Under the pieces are notes generated by a model. That model was not told the origin of the DNA. It did no database searches and saw nothing but the letters and a program-made list of their open reading frames with translations. Source: Athripsodes cinereus (Eukaryota; Arthropoda; Insecta; Trichoptera; Leptoceridae). Taken from it: 64,000 nt of DNA. Made by a program: the position numbers and the translations under genes. The stretch spans positions 22,111,237 through 22,175,236 of the forward strand of contig OX388307.1 in the NCBI GenBank assembly GCA_947579605.1, written 5' to 3'. Of this stretch, positions 10,847 to 23,139 are shown piece by piece (position 1 is the first letter of the stretch; each line of letters begins with the position of its first letter).

Positions 10847-11840
10847 TTTTTTGACAAAATGACTTAATGATGCCATAATGTTGACTGTATTCCAACACAC
10901 ATGCTAGGTAAATTTGAAGAATCCAACGTTATTACAAATACCCTAAAAAACACCTCAAGAAAATTGGGTAACTCCAATGTTAGTATTTACAACACTGCAA
11001 ATTGGGTAACTCCACCATTCTGTATGGAGACTTGCGAGAGATAGGTTGTGTATTAGGAATATTTTACAAAAAAGTGGTTTTGGATATCTTATCCTGTATA
11101 AAAATGTTAGATAACTGTAACCATAAATATCAGCTTTATTTTCTTCAATTTTTTAAAGTTTTTTTTATCATTTGCTCCTTATGTGATGTAGTTTATATGT
11201 AAGGAACTCACATTTTAAATAATGCAACTTTTGCATGAGTTACTACGTGGAATTTAATTATTACTGGATATGTTTGCGCACAAATTTTGAAGCTGATTTA
11301 CTAATATTTTATTGTTTTTTAACACAATATATTATGTTATTATTTTTTAGGCAAATAAAAAATCTAGGTTTTAATACTTAAATAAACGACATTATTTTTT
11401 GATATATAAGGATTTGTTGAATCATGATTATTTTTAAATAAGCTCAAAATCCGAAGAACTGAACGTGTATCTACATACATTACCTACTTATCATAAGTTT
11501 AATTTCTCGACCCACGGTTCTTGGTGGAAGTTCATATTAATAATTTTTAAAATGAAACACGATATATAGTTATTCCACTATTGACGTTATTTATTTTGCA
11601 AGCCGGCAAGCAAGCCGCAACAAGCCGCTCTCATCGTCAGGCAAAAGTGAAATGTTTGCTTATCATTTTATAGATGAATAGCAGACTAAAGACTTTGGTC
11701 AAATTAGTAACTGAAAATTGAAGGAGTGAAGAAAATCGTATTAGTGAAACAAATTTATCAAAGACAATTCGAGTTTTTATAATGGAGTTGGCCCATCATA
11801 TTACTTGATAGTGGTAATCTTGCAGAAATCCAAAATATAA

Positions 11841-12053
11841 ATACCTACTGATGATAATAATTTAGATAATAATGCGACACAAGGGATATTGTTAGATGCA
11901 CAGGCTAATGCTATTGATCATAATATTGCAACAGAGAAGGGCAGCATAAGAGTCAACATCTCGTTAGTCCCATATTCAGAACATTCAGATTCTGATGAAA
12001 ACTCTGAGACTTCTCTTGGAAATAGGATGAATCATGGAGTAATAAAAATTTAA
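11841..12053 (+). pseudogene. Acidic coding remnant inside the TIR transposon
   Basis: An open frame of 70 codons follows an in-frame stop and has no early Met. It is rich in Asn, Asp and Ile, with an acidic Ser/Asp/Glu cluster (SEHSDSDENSE) towards its end. Acidic N-terminal regions are common in several insect transposases, so this may be an N-terminal piece or exon of the lost transposase. It is followed by unrelated nested repeat. No family recognised. Confidence 0.3.
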
Positions 12054-12074
12054 AATTTAAATTAAAAAAATCAA

Positions 12075-12418
12075 AAAGAGGTGTGATAAACTCGCCCTCT
12101 GTATATTATTATTATTATTTATAAGATTACGGCAACCCGTCCCTTGTGGGACGATTTGTGCCAAGTACAAATTTCTTTTGGCGGATTTTAAAATCTTGAG
12201 ATATACAGAGAGGGTATCAGTGTGCAAGAGGCAAGACACTTTTATCGGATACTGGACTTCAGCTATCTCATAATACAAGTCGTAAGAGTCTCTTATTGGG
12301 CAACCTACCTCTGTATATTGATCACACCTAATTTGAATGCATTTTTTTTAATAAAATTGTATATATTGTGATCAATGTACAGTAAAGAATGAATGAATAA
12401 ATAAATAAATTGCCTCAA
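12075..12418 (+). mobile_element. Nested LINE-like 3' fragment with AATG/AATA tail
   Basis: It starts with a motif (GATAAACTCGCCCTCTGTATA) that recurs near 27268 and, inverted, near 38480. It ends in a simple tail of GAATGAATGAATAAATAAATAAATT. Dispersed 5'-truncated copies with a simple-sequence tail are typical of non-LTR retroposons. It lies inside the TIR transposon, so it is a younger or co-amplified insertion. No reverse-transcriptase residues are visible in this copy. Confidence 0.4.
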
Positions 12419-12639
12419 AGGAAGAAAAGCCTTGGCCCAAAAAATATTGTCTGCTTAAATAATTTAAACGAGACTGAAAATATCTTCACGAAAATGGACT
12501 CAGGACTACCAGGATTTCTAAAATAATGCTCCACACGAATAATAATTTTCACATTTTGTCACTCTTCATTATTTTTGTCTAGCTATCAACGAGTATATCT
12601 CTAAAGGTGTAACTTTTTTGTTCATGCATACAGGATACA

Positions 12640-12915
12640 GGATACAGGATACAGTGATACAGGATAGACGATGTTCCAGGCTAGGTTATATCCTGAAAAT
12701 GCTAATTGGCCAAAAAGAGCACCGGTCTTCCATCCGCAAGGATTCGTCAGCCCGTGATTTCCCTCTTTCACAATACACCGTTCTTATAACGACAACAGCA
12801 GAGCGCAGGAAATATCGTAGAAAGAGGTGACGCAATTGGCGCAGATTCGCTCTGAATGGAGGAGGCTGGTTTCTGCCCTGCCTTCCCGAGAGGAGCGTTG
12901 ATGATGATGATGTTG
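12640..12915 (+). mobile_element. Dispersed repeat fragment with (GAT)n tail
   Basis: A short tandem stretch of ACAGGAT units is followed by about 240 bp and a TGATGATGATGATG end. The part with CAGAGCGCAGGAAAT.TCGTAGAAAGAGG and CGCTCTGAATGGA is recognisably related to 39700-39910 and to 57865-57905. This indicates a dispersed retroposon family with an RTE-like trinucleotide tail. The 70-codon ORF here is not supported as a gene. Confidence 0.4.
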
Positions 12916-13250
12916 AAATATTTATCCTATATATATTACTTCAATTTAATTTTATTTTCATATAAAACACTTTAAAAATAACATTATTGTGAGACCAAAC
13001 AGTATACAATACTTATAGGCAAATTGGGTAACTCCATCAATTATAGCATTTATTTTACAAAATCTATCACAGAAAATTGGGTAACTCCAAAAAAAGCCTA
13101 CAAAACCATTATAAACATAATAATGTCATGGTCATTTTGTTACGAACATGTATCTACATCATGTAGATATTTTAGAATAAGGAAAATAACAATAATAATA
13201 TGCATAACAAAAATATTTAGTTTTTTGTCCGCCCTGTAAAGTAGCTATTT

Positions 13251-13282
13251 TGGAGTTACCCAATCTGCGAATTAAGGTATCG
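13251..13282 (-). repeat. Right terminal inverted repeat
   Basis: 32 bp, perfect inverse complement of 10815-10846, followed at once by the ATTT target duplication and satellite. Confidence 0.93.
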
Positions 13283-13930
13283 ATTTGATAAAATTTCATC
13301 AAAATATGAAATGGGTCTTTTGACAGGTCTGTCTCAATATGGGTATTTTGATAAATTTGATGGATGAGAAATGTGACAAGTCTACCATGACGTGACGATT
13401 TTCGGAGTATATTTGAGAGTTCAATCATTTTTTATCAGAAATATGGGTATTTTGATAAATTTGATGAATACGCTAATGAGAATTATTTTGACAGGTCTAC
13501 CATGACGTGACGATTTTCTGAGTATATTTGAGAGTTTAATCATGATGATAACGAATATCAGGGTAGTTTGATAAAATTTCATCAACATTTGAAATTAGTT
13601 CATTTGACAGGTCCACTATGAAGGTGATGATTTTTTTAATGTGTTGGACAGTTCAATCATGTTTTTATCAGAAATATGGGTTTTTTGATAAATTTGATCA
13701 AAACGTGCAATTCGATCAATATGAATAATTTTGACAGGTCTACCATGACATGACGATTTTCGGAGTATATTTGAGAGTTCAATCATGATGGTGACGAATT
13801 AAAGGGGAATTTGATAAAATTTCATAAAAATTTGAAATGGGTTTTTTGACAGGTCCGCCAAGAAGTGATGATTTTATGAATGTGTATGACAGTTCAATCA
13901 TTTTTTATCAGAAATATGGGTATTTTGATA

Positions 13931-15745
13931 AATTTGATGAATACGCTAATGAGAATTATTTTGACAGGTCAGCCAAGAAGAGATGATTTAATGAATGTGT
14001 ATGACATTTCAATCATGTTTTATCAGAAATATGGGATTTTTGATAAATTTGACGAATACGCTAATCAGAAGAATTTTGACAGGTCAACCATGGCGTGACA
14101 ATTTTCTGGGTATATTTGAGAGTTTAATCATGATTATTACGAATATCAGGGTAGTTTGATAAGATTTCATCAAAATTTGAAATACGTTCATTTTCAGGTC
14201 CACCATGAAGTGATGATTTTATGAATCTGTTTGATGATTCAATCATGAATATGACGAATTAAAGGAAAATTTGATAAAATTTCATCAAAATATGAAATGG
14301 GTCTTTTGACAGGTCTGTCTCAATATGGGTATTTTGATAAATTTGATGGATGAGAAATGTGACAAGTCTACCATGACGTGACGATTTTCGGAGTATATTT
14401 GAGAGTTCAATCATTTTTTATCAGAAATATGGGTATTTTGATAAATTTGATGAATACGCTAATGAGAATTATTTTGACAGGTCTACCATGACGTGACGAT
14501 TTTCTGAGTATATTTGAGAGTTTAATCATGATGATAACGAATATCAGGGTAGTTTGATAAAATTTCATCAACATTTGAAATTAGTTCATTTGACAGGTCC
14601 ACTATGAAGGTGATGATTTTTTTAATCTGTTGGACAGTTCAATCATGTTTTATCAGAAATATGGGTTTTTTGATAAATTTGATCAAAACGTGCAATTCAA
14701 TCAATATGAATAATTTTGACAGGTCTACCATGACATGACGATTTTCGGAGTATATTTGAGAGTTCAATCATGATGGTGACGAATTAAAGGGGAATTTGAT
14801 AAAATTTCATAAAAATTTGAAATGGGTTTTTTGACAGGTCCGCCAAGAAGTGATGATTTTATGAATGTGTATGACAGTTCAATCATTTTTTATCAGAAAT
14901 ATGGGTATTTTGATAAATTTGATGAATACGCTAATGAGAATTATTTTGACAGGTCTACCATGACAAGTCGATTTTCTGGGTATATTTGAGAGTTTAATCA
15001 TGGTGATGACGAATATAAGGGTAATTTGATAAAATTTCATCTAAATTTGAAATACTTAGGTTTTTTTGACAGGTCAGCCAAGATGTTTTATCAGAAATAT
15101 GGGTTTTTTGATAAATTTGATGAATACGCTAATGAGAAGAATTTTGACAGATCAACCATGGCGTGACGATTTTCTGGGTATATTTGAGAGTTTAATCATG
15201 ATGATAACGAAAATCAGGGTAGTTTGATAAAATTTCATCAACATTTGAAATTAGTTCATTTGACAGGTCCACTATGAAGGTGATGATTTTTTGAATGTGT
15301 TTGACAGTTCAATCATGTTTTATCAGATATATGGGTTTTTTGATTAATTTGATCAAAACCTACAATTCGATCGATATGAATAATTTAGACAGGTCTTCCG
15401 TGAAATAACGATTTAATAAGTTTAGTTAAGAGTTCAATCATGATGATGCCGAATATAAGGGTAATTTGATATAATTTCATCAAAATTTGAAATGGGTTTT
15501 TTGATAGGTCCACCATGAAGAGATGATTTTATGAATCTGTTTGACGATTTAATCAAGAATATGACGAATAAAAGTGTAATTTGAAAAAATTTCATCTTAA
15601 TTTGAAATACGTTCATTTGACAGGTCCACTATGAAGTGATAATTTTATGAATGTGTTTGACATTTCAATCAGGTTATATCAGAAATATTTAATAAATCAA
15701 ACTACCCATATGCAATTCGATCAATATGAATAATTTTGACAGGAC
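13931..15745 (+). repeat. Higher-order duplicated block, copy 1
   Basis: About 1.8 kb recurs at +2370 (16301-18115) with few differences; the ORF shadow 15434-15616 has an identical-translation twin at 17804-17986. The block holds many monomers, so the amplification unit here is a multi-monomer higher-order repeat. Confidence 0.75.
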
Positions 15746-16300
15746 TTCCGTGAAATGACGATTTAATTAGTTTTTTAAAAGTTCATCAGATAAAATTTCA
15801 TCAAAATTTGAAATGGGTTTTTTGACAGGAAGTGATGATTTTATGAATGTGGTTGACAGTTCAATTATGTTTTATCAGAAATATGGGTATTTTGATAAAT
15901 TTGATGAATACGCTAATGAGAAGAATTTTGACAGGTCTACCATGAAGAGATGATTTTAGGAATCTGTTTGATAATTCAATTATGACGAATTAACGGGAAA
16001 TTGGATAAATATTCTACAAAATTTGAAATGGGTTTTTTGACAGGTCTGTCTCAATATTGGTATTTTGATAAATTTGATGAATACGCTAATGAGAATAATT
16101 TTGACAGGTCTACCATGACGTGACGATTTTCGGAGTATATTTGAGAGTTCAATCATGATGATGACGAGTATAAGGGTAATTTGATAAAATTTCACCAAAT
16201 TTTGAAATGGGTTTTTCGACAGGTCAGCCAAGAAGAGATGATTTTATTAATGTGTATGACAGTTCAATCATTTTGTATCAGAATTATGGGTATTTTGATA

Positions 16301-18115
16301 AATTTGATGAATACGCTAATGAGAATAATTTTGACAGGTCAGCCAAGAAGAGATGATTTAATGAATGTGTATGACATTTCAATCATGTTTTATCAGAAAT
16401 ATGGGATTTTTGATAAATTTGACGAATACGCTAATCAGAAGAATTTTGACAGGTCAACCATGGCGTGACAATTTTCTGGGTATATTTGAGAGTTTAATCA
16501 TGATGATTACGAATATCAGGGTAGTTTGATAAGATTTCATCAAAATTTGAAATACGTTCATTTTCAGGTCCACCATGAAGTGATGATTTTATGAATCTGT
16601 TTGATGATTCAATCATGAATATGACGAATTAAAGGAAAATTTGATAAAATTTCATCAAAATATGAAATGGGTCTTTTGACAGGTCTGTCTCAATATGGGT
16701 ATTTTGATAAATTTGATGGATGAGAAATGTGACAAGTCTACCATGACGTGACGATTTTCGGAGTATATTTGAGAGTTCAATCATTTTTTATCAGAAATAT
16801 GGGTATTTTGATAAATTTGATGAATACGCTAATGAGAATTATTTTGACAGGTCTACCATGACGTGACGATTTTCTGAGTATATTTGAGAGTTTAATCATG
16901 ATGATAACGAATATCAGGGTAGTTTGATAAAATTTCATCAACATTTGAAATTAGTTCATTTGACAGGTCCACTATGAAGGTGATGATTTTTTTAATGTGT
17001 TGGACAGTTCAATCATGTTTTATCAGAAATATGGGTTTTTTGATAAATTTGATCAAAACGTGCAATTCGATCAATATGAATAATTTTGACAGGTCTACCA
17101 TGACATGACGATTTTCGGAGTATATTTGAGAGTTCAATCATGATGGTGACGAATTAAAGGGGAATTTGATAAAATTTCATAAAAATTTGAAATGGGTTTT
17201 TTGACAGGTCCGCCAAGAAGTGAGGATTTTATGAATGTGTATGACAGTTCAATCATTTTTTATCAGAAATATGGGTATTTTGATAAATTTGATGAATACG
17301 CTAATGAGAATTATTTTGACAGGTCTACCATGACAAGTCGATTTTCTGGGTATATTTGAGAGTTTAATCATGGTGATGACGAATATAAGGGTAATTTGAT
17401 AAAATTTCATCAAAATTTGAAATACTTAGGTTTTTTTGACAGGTCAGCCAAGATGTTTTATCAGAAATATGGGTTTTTTGATAAATTTGATGAATACGCT
17501 AATGAGAAGAATTTTGACAGATCAACCATGGCGTGACGATTTTCTGGGTATATTTGAGAGTTTAATCATGATGATAACGAAAATCAGGGTAGTTTGATAA
17601 AATTTCATCAACATTTGAAATTAGTTCATTTGACAGGTCCACTATGAAGGTGATGATTTTTTGAATGTGTTTGACAGTTTAATCATGTTTTATCAGATAT
17701 ATGGGTTTTTTGATTAATTTGATCAAAACCTACAATTCGATCGATATGAATAATTTAGACAGGTCTTCCGTGAAATAACGATTTAATACGTTTAGTTAAG
17801 AGTTCAATCATGATGATGCCGAATATAAGGGTAATTTGATATAATTTCATCAAAATTTGAAATGGGTTTTTTGATAGGTCCACCATGAAGAGATGATTTT
17901 ATGAATCTGTTTGACGATTTAATCAAGAATATGACGAATAAAAGTGTAATTTGAAAAAATTTCATCTTAATTTGAAATACGTTCATTTGACAGGTCCACT
18001 ATGAAGTGATAATTTTATGAATGTGTTTGACATTTCAATCAGGTTATATCAGAAATATTTAATTAATCAAACTACCCATATGCAATTCGATCAATATGAA
18101 TAATTTTGACAGGTC
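16301..18115 (+). repeat. Higher-order duplicated block, copy 2
   Basis: Partner of 13931-15745. Copies diverge abruptly near 18115/15745, marking the right breakpoint. Its upstream neighbour (15711-16642) is also a near-copy of 9883-10814. Confidence 0.75.
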
Positions 18116-19528
18116 TTCCGTGAAATAACGATTTAATGAGTTTATTTAAGCGTTCAATCATGGTGATGACGAATATAAGGGTAATTTGTTAAAATTTCAT
18201 CATTAATTGAAATGGTTTTTTTTGACAGATGAAGTGATGATTTTATGAATCAGTATTTCAGTTCAATCATAAATTTCATATTAATTTGAAATAGGTCTTT
18301 TGACAGGTCCACCATGAAGAGATGATTTTATGAATCTGTTTGACAATTCAATCATGAGTATGACGAATAAAAGGGTAATTTGATAAAATTTCATCAAAAT
18401 TTGAAATGCGTTTTTTGACAGGTCCACCATGAAGTCATGATTTTATGAATCTGTTTGACAGTTCAATCATGTTTTATCAGAAATATCGGTATTTTGATAA
18501 ATTTGATCAATTCGCTTTTGAGAATAATTTCGACAGGTCTTTACCATGAAGTGATGATTTAACGAATCTGTTCGACAGGTCAATCACGATGATGACGAAT
18601 ATAATGGTTTTGTTAAATTTTCATCAAATTTTGAAATGACATGTTTTTAGCAGGTCTCCTATGATGTGATGAATTTATGAATCTGTGACGATTTTATTAA
18701 TAAGTTTGACAGATTAATCATAAAGGTGATGAATTCATGGGTTTTGATAAATTTTCATCAAAATTCGAATTTTATTTTTTTGGCAGGTCTACAATGGAGT
18801 GAACAATGAATGAGTTTTTTTGAGAGTTTAATCATGATCATGACGAATATAAGGGTAATTTGATAAAATTTCATTATATTTGAAATGGGTTTTTTTGACA
18901 TGTTCACCATGAAGTGATGATTTTAGGAATCTATTTGACAGTTCAGTTATGTTTCATCAGAAATACCTATCGGTATTTTGATAAATTTGATGAATACGTG
19001 CAATTTGATCAATATGCAAGTATAATTTTGACAGGTCTTCAGTGAAATATCGATTTAATGAGTTTATTTGAGAGTTGAATCATGATGATGACGAATATAA
19101 GGGTCATTTGATAAAATTTCATCAATATTTGAAATGAGTTTCTTGACAGATCCACCATGAAGGGCTGATTTATTGAATCTGTTTTTCCAGTTCATACATG
19201 ATTTTCCAGAAATATGGGTATTTGATAAATTTGATCAATACGTGCAATTTGATCAATATTAATAATTTTGACAGTTCTTCGGTGAAATAACGTTTTAATG
19301 AGTTTATTTAAGAGTTCCATCATGATGATGACGAATATAAGGGTAATTTGATAAAATTTCATCAATATTTGAAATGGGTTTTTTGACAGGTCCACCATGA
19401 AGAGATGATTATATGCATGTGTTTGACAGTTTAATGACGTTTTATCAGAAATATGGGTTTTTTGATAAATTTGATCAATACGCCAATATGAATAATTTTG
19501 AAAGGTCTACCATGAAGTGACAATTTAA

Positions 19529-21698
19529 CTCTTATCCGTTCCCTAGGATAAAGTCAGTCAGACGATCTCTACACCCTGCGCGGCCTCCATACAAATACTA
19601 TGCAAATGCTCACATTTCGCGTGATTTATTTATCGTCATTTAACCTATTTAACTACGTCACAACACAATGATTGTGTTTCAATAATAGAAAGGACACTTT
19701 CAAAGTTTGGAATAATGCTATGTTATTGGTTTTAAACATCACAAAGACCTTAAGATGCATAAAAAAACAATGCGTTTAATAGACAAAAAAAAACAATATA
19801 ATATATCATTTAAGTTGAAATAATACGCAGTACAAAATGTGTAAATGACAATAGATATAGAAGGATAATATGGAATAGATTGATTCATTGTTTTTGACAT
19901 TTTTTATAAAAAAAAGGTATGTACTTAAGTACTTAGAAGAGTCTCAGTAATAAAAATAGGGTTGTAAAATCTTAAAAACATTATAATGAATGAAATACCA
20001 TGCAGACGGAAAACAATGATGACAATAAAAATAAAAAACCATTATGAAACAATAATATGCAATTGTTAAATGCACTAGTGAAGGATGACTCAAATATTCA
20101 TTATGGTTTTCAAAATAATTCTTTGTGGTTACGCAATTTAGAGATCACCCAAAAAATGATTATCCAATAGCATTCAAAAAACCATTGTAAAACTATTATT
20201 CAAAAATAATGCACACTTCAGTGTTTAAAAAAAAGAATAGTCTATTGTTATTATCGTAGATTATTATTTGTGTATTTAGAAATACATTCTACATAGTATG
20301 CATTAGTAGAACTTAAATGGTAGTCTTTGAGTTTTTTTTTATTATTATTGAAATAAAAAGTGCGAGCTACTACGTGTTACCCATATTTTATATTAGGTAC
20401 TTTTGATTGGACTATAAGGTATGATACCCATAATGTAGTTTTTACGGCACGGGGAGGACAACCTGTATAATAATTTTATGCAGTTAATTTAGCAAATAAT
20501 CGTAAAACAATACACACTATCATACAAGTATTTTATATTACATGATTCATAAGTTGTTTGTAATTTTGTACTGACACGGAGAGGGCGACTTGTATATTTA
20601 TTACACATAGTTTATCTGCTATGTAACTGAATTATAACACATTTATTATAATTTTTTTTTTAAAAAATCTCCATCATAACTGGTGATAGAGTATTTGCAG
20701 TATCAATTTTATTACCAAAATTTAGCATTTTTTACCAAATCGTTTTTTTATTATTTAGTTAGATTAAATTTAAACATTGTTTCTTTCACTTAAAGTTTCT
20801 GATCGAAAAAATCGTTTTTCTAAGCGAAAATGATGCTGAATTCTGTACAAATGTTGTATCACGATTTCATATGAGAAAATCCATTTTCATTGCAAGTATT
20901 GCTTCTACTAGCCATTTGATGCAAGGAAACAGATCGAAAAAACTATGTTTCAAAATAAATGTCTGCCATTTGGTCCTCTTCGTCTATTCCATGTGAGATT
21001 ACGTGAGAAGAAAGATTCTTATTCAACAAAATGAGATCTTATTGAACATAAAATCTTAAAAAAAATAATGAAATATTGAAATCAATGCAGACAAATACGT
21101 AATATTATTTGAATAATTTAATTTATTTATGAATGTGCACATGTAAATATGTATTATGTGGGTAAATAAATATAATATATTATGTTCACAATTAATAAAT
21201 TATGTTTTTTTCCCACATTTTTGTCAGTAACACTGAAAAAAAGGTCTAATAATGACAAGGTTGAGATTTCATAGATTCTGTGAAAGATTTATTATATCAC
21301 TAATGACTACAAAAACTATTTTTTGCTGTAAAATTATTACCTATAATAATGTGACTATACACAATAAAAAAAAAACAATTCTTACAAACATAATTTAAAC
21401 ACTTTGTAGAAGTCATCACAGCTGGAATTCATAAAATATAAATGAATACTTTACTCAAAACAGCTGAAATGTGTTGGTGATTTTAGCGGCCCTAGAGAAC
21501 GGTCTCCGTATGATTTTTGAAAAAGTTAAATAAAATCGATTCTTAGAACTAAAATCCAATTTTTTTTTTCATAAATAGTTTACTGACAAATCATTCCAGG
21601 AATACTAAAAATTATTTGGCAATAAAGTGATATTTAGTAGTATTTTTATTGATTTTTCAATCGATTTTGCCGCGGAGGCCCCAAAAAACGGATGGCGG
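19529..21698. mobile_element. piggyBac-like non-autonomous element (TTAA target)
   Basis: The satellite is interrupted between two TTAA tetranucleotides (19525-19528 and 21699-21702). The flanks rejoin to a normal monomer with one TTAA. The ends are imperfect inverted repeats sharing C....ATCCGTT (left CTCTTATCCGTTCCC; right, inverted, CCGCCATCCGTTTTTT), and both ends carry a nearby GGCCTCC motif. TTAA duplication is characteristic of piggyBac-type transposases. The interior is very AT-rich with many AACAATG or ATAATG runs and no transposase ORF, so it is a decayed or non-autonomous copy. Confidence 0.65.
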
Positions 21699-21702
21699 TT
21701 AA

Positions 21703-22260
21703 TGGGTAAATATTTGAGAGTGATGGTGATGGTGACGAATATAAGGGAAATTACATAATAATTTCATCAAAACTTGATATGAAAAATTTTAACAGCCACC
21801 AAGATGTAATGATTTTTTGAATATGTTTGACAGGTCAATCACGATGATGACGAATATAGGTAATGGTTTTGTTAAATTTTCATCAAATTTTGAAATGACA
21901 TGTTTTTAACAGGTCTACTATGAAGTGATGATTTTATGAATCTGTGACGATTTTATTTATTATTTATTTATTTTATTCTTCTTGCACATCATCATTCATA
22001 TAACAAATAAAATAAAGCAATATACACAAGAAAAAATGTGATGATGTGCAGTGGCGAGATTATCACTATATAGTGATTTCTTCCATCTAACCACAGATTT
22101 TATGAATAAGTTTGACATTTCAATCATAAAGATGATGAATTTATGGGTTTTGATAAATTTTCATCAAAGTTCGAATTATATTTTTTTGACAGGTCCACAA
22201 TGAAGTGACGGTTTAATGAGTTTATTTGAGAGTTTCACAATGATGGTGACAAATATAAGG
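21703..22260. repeat. Satellite array, segment 4
   Basis: Diverged monomers of the same family resume after the TTAA, interrupted by a 139-bp insert (21957-22095). The segment stops at the LINE fragment. Confidence 0.85.
21957..22095 (-). mobile_element. Short dispersed retroposon in satellite
   Basis: 139 bp bounded by the 8-bp duplication GATTTTAT (21949-21956 and 22096-22103). The intact satellite sequence occurs near 18678. A relative lies at 38655-38795, sharing CAGYGGCGAGATTATCACTAT and CCATCTAACCAC. The T-rich left end suggests the poly-A tail of a minus-oriented retroposon. The class is not certain. Confidence 0.6.
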
Positions 22261-23139
22261 GTTATTTATTTATTTATTTTTTATTTTATTACATTAATAG
22301 TTTACAAATCTTATACATATTTTCATTGATGCTGCCCAACTAGTTATAACACAGGCAGTTATAGAACAGTCTAGGGCAAACATCTCACAAACATATCAAT
22401 CATATTGAAACATATACACAATCTCAAAAAGCATTCATCTCCTATATTAACACAATCACATTCATAACAAGGAAAACACTGCTGTAAACTGTCCATACAT
22501 GAAACAACACACAAACAAACCATTTCTCCATATAAAACCAGAAAAAAACAACATATCCCTCAACGACACACATCACAAATCCTACACTATAATTAGTATT
22601 TATTATTATTTGGATGATTTGTAAAGCGCTTGGATTATTCCGTGAGATTTCTTGAATAGATAAGTCTTCAGTTGGTTCTTGAAACGAGATATGTCCTGCG
22701 TTTCTCTGATCATTTGTGGAAGCCTGTTCCAGACTACAGGTGCAGATATTGCAAAATCACACTACATACTAACACACGTATATCACCCCACATAAAACAC
22801 AAAAACACAAAACTAATCATGGAACAAATCCTAAGATATCTTGCAATCTCTCCATTGGCAGATCAGACACTCACCCATAACATGCTCTTTTAAATTCATC
22901 GAAAACAGTGATTTTTCTAATCTTTAGAGGCATGATATTAAACAGTCTAGGTGCCATCCACTCAAACTGCCGCTGTCCGAACACTTTAAACCTGTATGGA
23001 ATGATACAACTTAATGCCACCATCTGTCTCGTGACCCTATTTTGCTGTGATCTCCTCCAACCCTGTCTAATTGTGTAAAATTGTGTAAAAATAGATATTT
23101 ATACAAATACAAAAATACTTATACAAAAATAAAGATTAT
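22261..23139 (-). mobile_element. 5'-truncated LINE inserted in satellite
   Basis: Between AATATAAGGG and ATTTGATAAAATTTC of one monomer lie about 880 bp of foreign DNA. The left end is (TTTA)n, the inverted simple tail of a minus-oriented LINE. Translated fragments on the minus strand resemble the C-terminal part of CR1/Jockey-group reverse transcriptases. The A-rich middle (about 22440-22600 and 22760-22850) splits the coding remnants. Confidence 0.7.
22620..23070 (-). pseudogene. LINE reverse-transcriptase C-terminal remnants
   Basis: Two separated pieces are read on the minus strand. One contains GQRQFEWMAPRLFNIMP (about 22920-23000). The other contains WNRLPQMIRETQDISRFKN and KTYLFKKS (about 22630-22735). 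Both match the pattern near the end of CR1-like ORF2 (YG.RSFEY.AP.LWN.LP...R...S...FK..LK.YLF). Their order suggests two overlapping copies or an internal rearrangement, since the same kind of motif occurs twice. Confidence 0.6.

Larger units (their letters stand above)
10815..13282. mobile_element. TIR DNA transposon, superfamily unassigned
   Basis: 2468 bp inserted in satellite. The ends are perfect inverted repeats of 32 bp beginning CGATACCTTAATTCGC. The host sequence ATTT is duplicated (10811-10814 and 13283-13286). The paralogous block near 16643 has the uninterrupted sequence with a single ATTT. The motif AATTGGGTAACTCCA recurs in subterminal positions on both sides (near 10965, 10999, 13022 and 13076) besides the TIRs. 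The interior holds a 70-codon acidic ORF, a nested LINE-like fragment and another repeat fragment. No complete transposase is present. A 4-bp TSD and terminal repeat clusters recall the Chapaev, Sola or Academ groups, but no residue evidence decides this. Confidence 0.88.
13283..19528. repeat. Satellite array, segment 3
   Basis: The longest uninterrupted stretch of the satellite. It shows large secondary duplications: a 986-bp shift (13361 to 14347) and a 2370-bp shift. The right end stops at the TTAA (19525-19528) duplicated by the piggyBac-like element. Monomers beyond about 18.2 kb are more diverged than those between 13.3 and 18.1 kb, consistent with local recent amplification in the middle of an older array. 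Confidence 0.9.

Noticed and set aside
7889..18115. Many minus- and plus-strand ORFs of 60-95 codons with similar sequence (FQILMKFYQITL pattern)
   Set aside because: They are translations of satellite monomers. The similarity comes from the DNA repeat, and the frames break at monomer indels.
1..19528. CRISPR-like regular repeats
   Set aside because: Repeats are contiguous diverged monomers without unique spacers, in a eukaryotic sequence.
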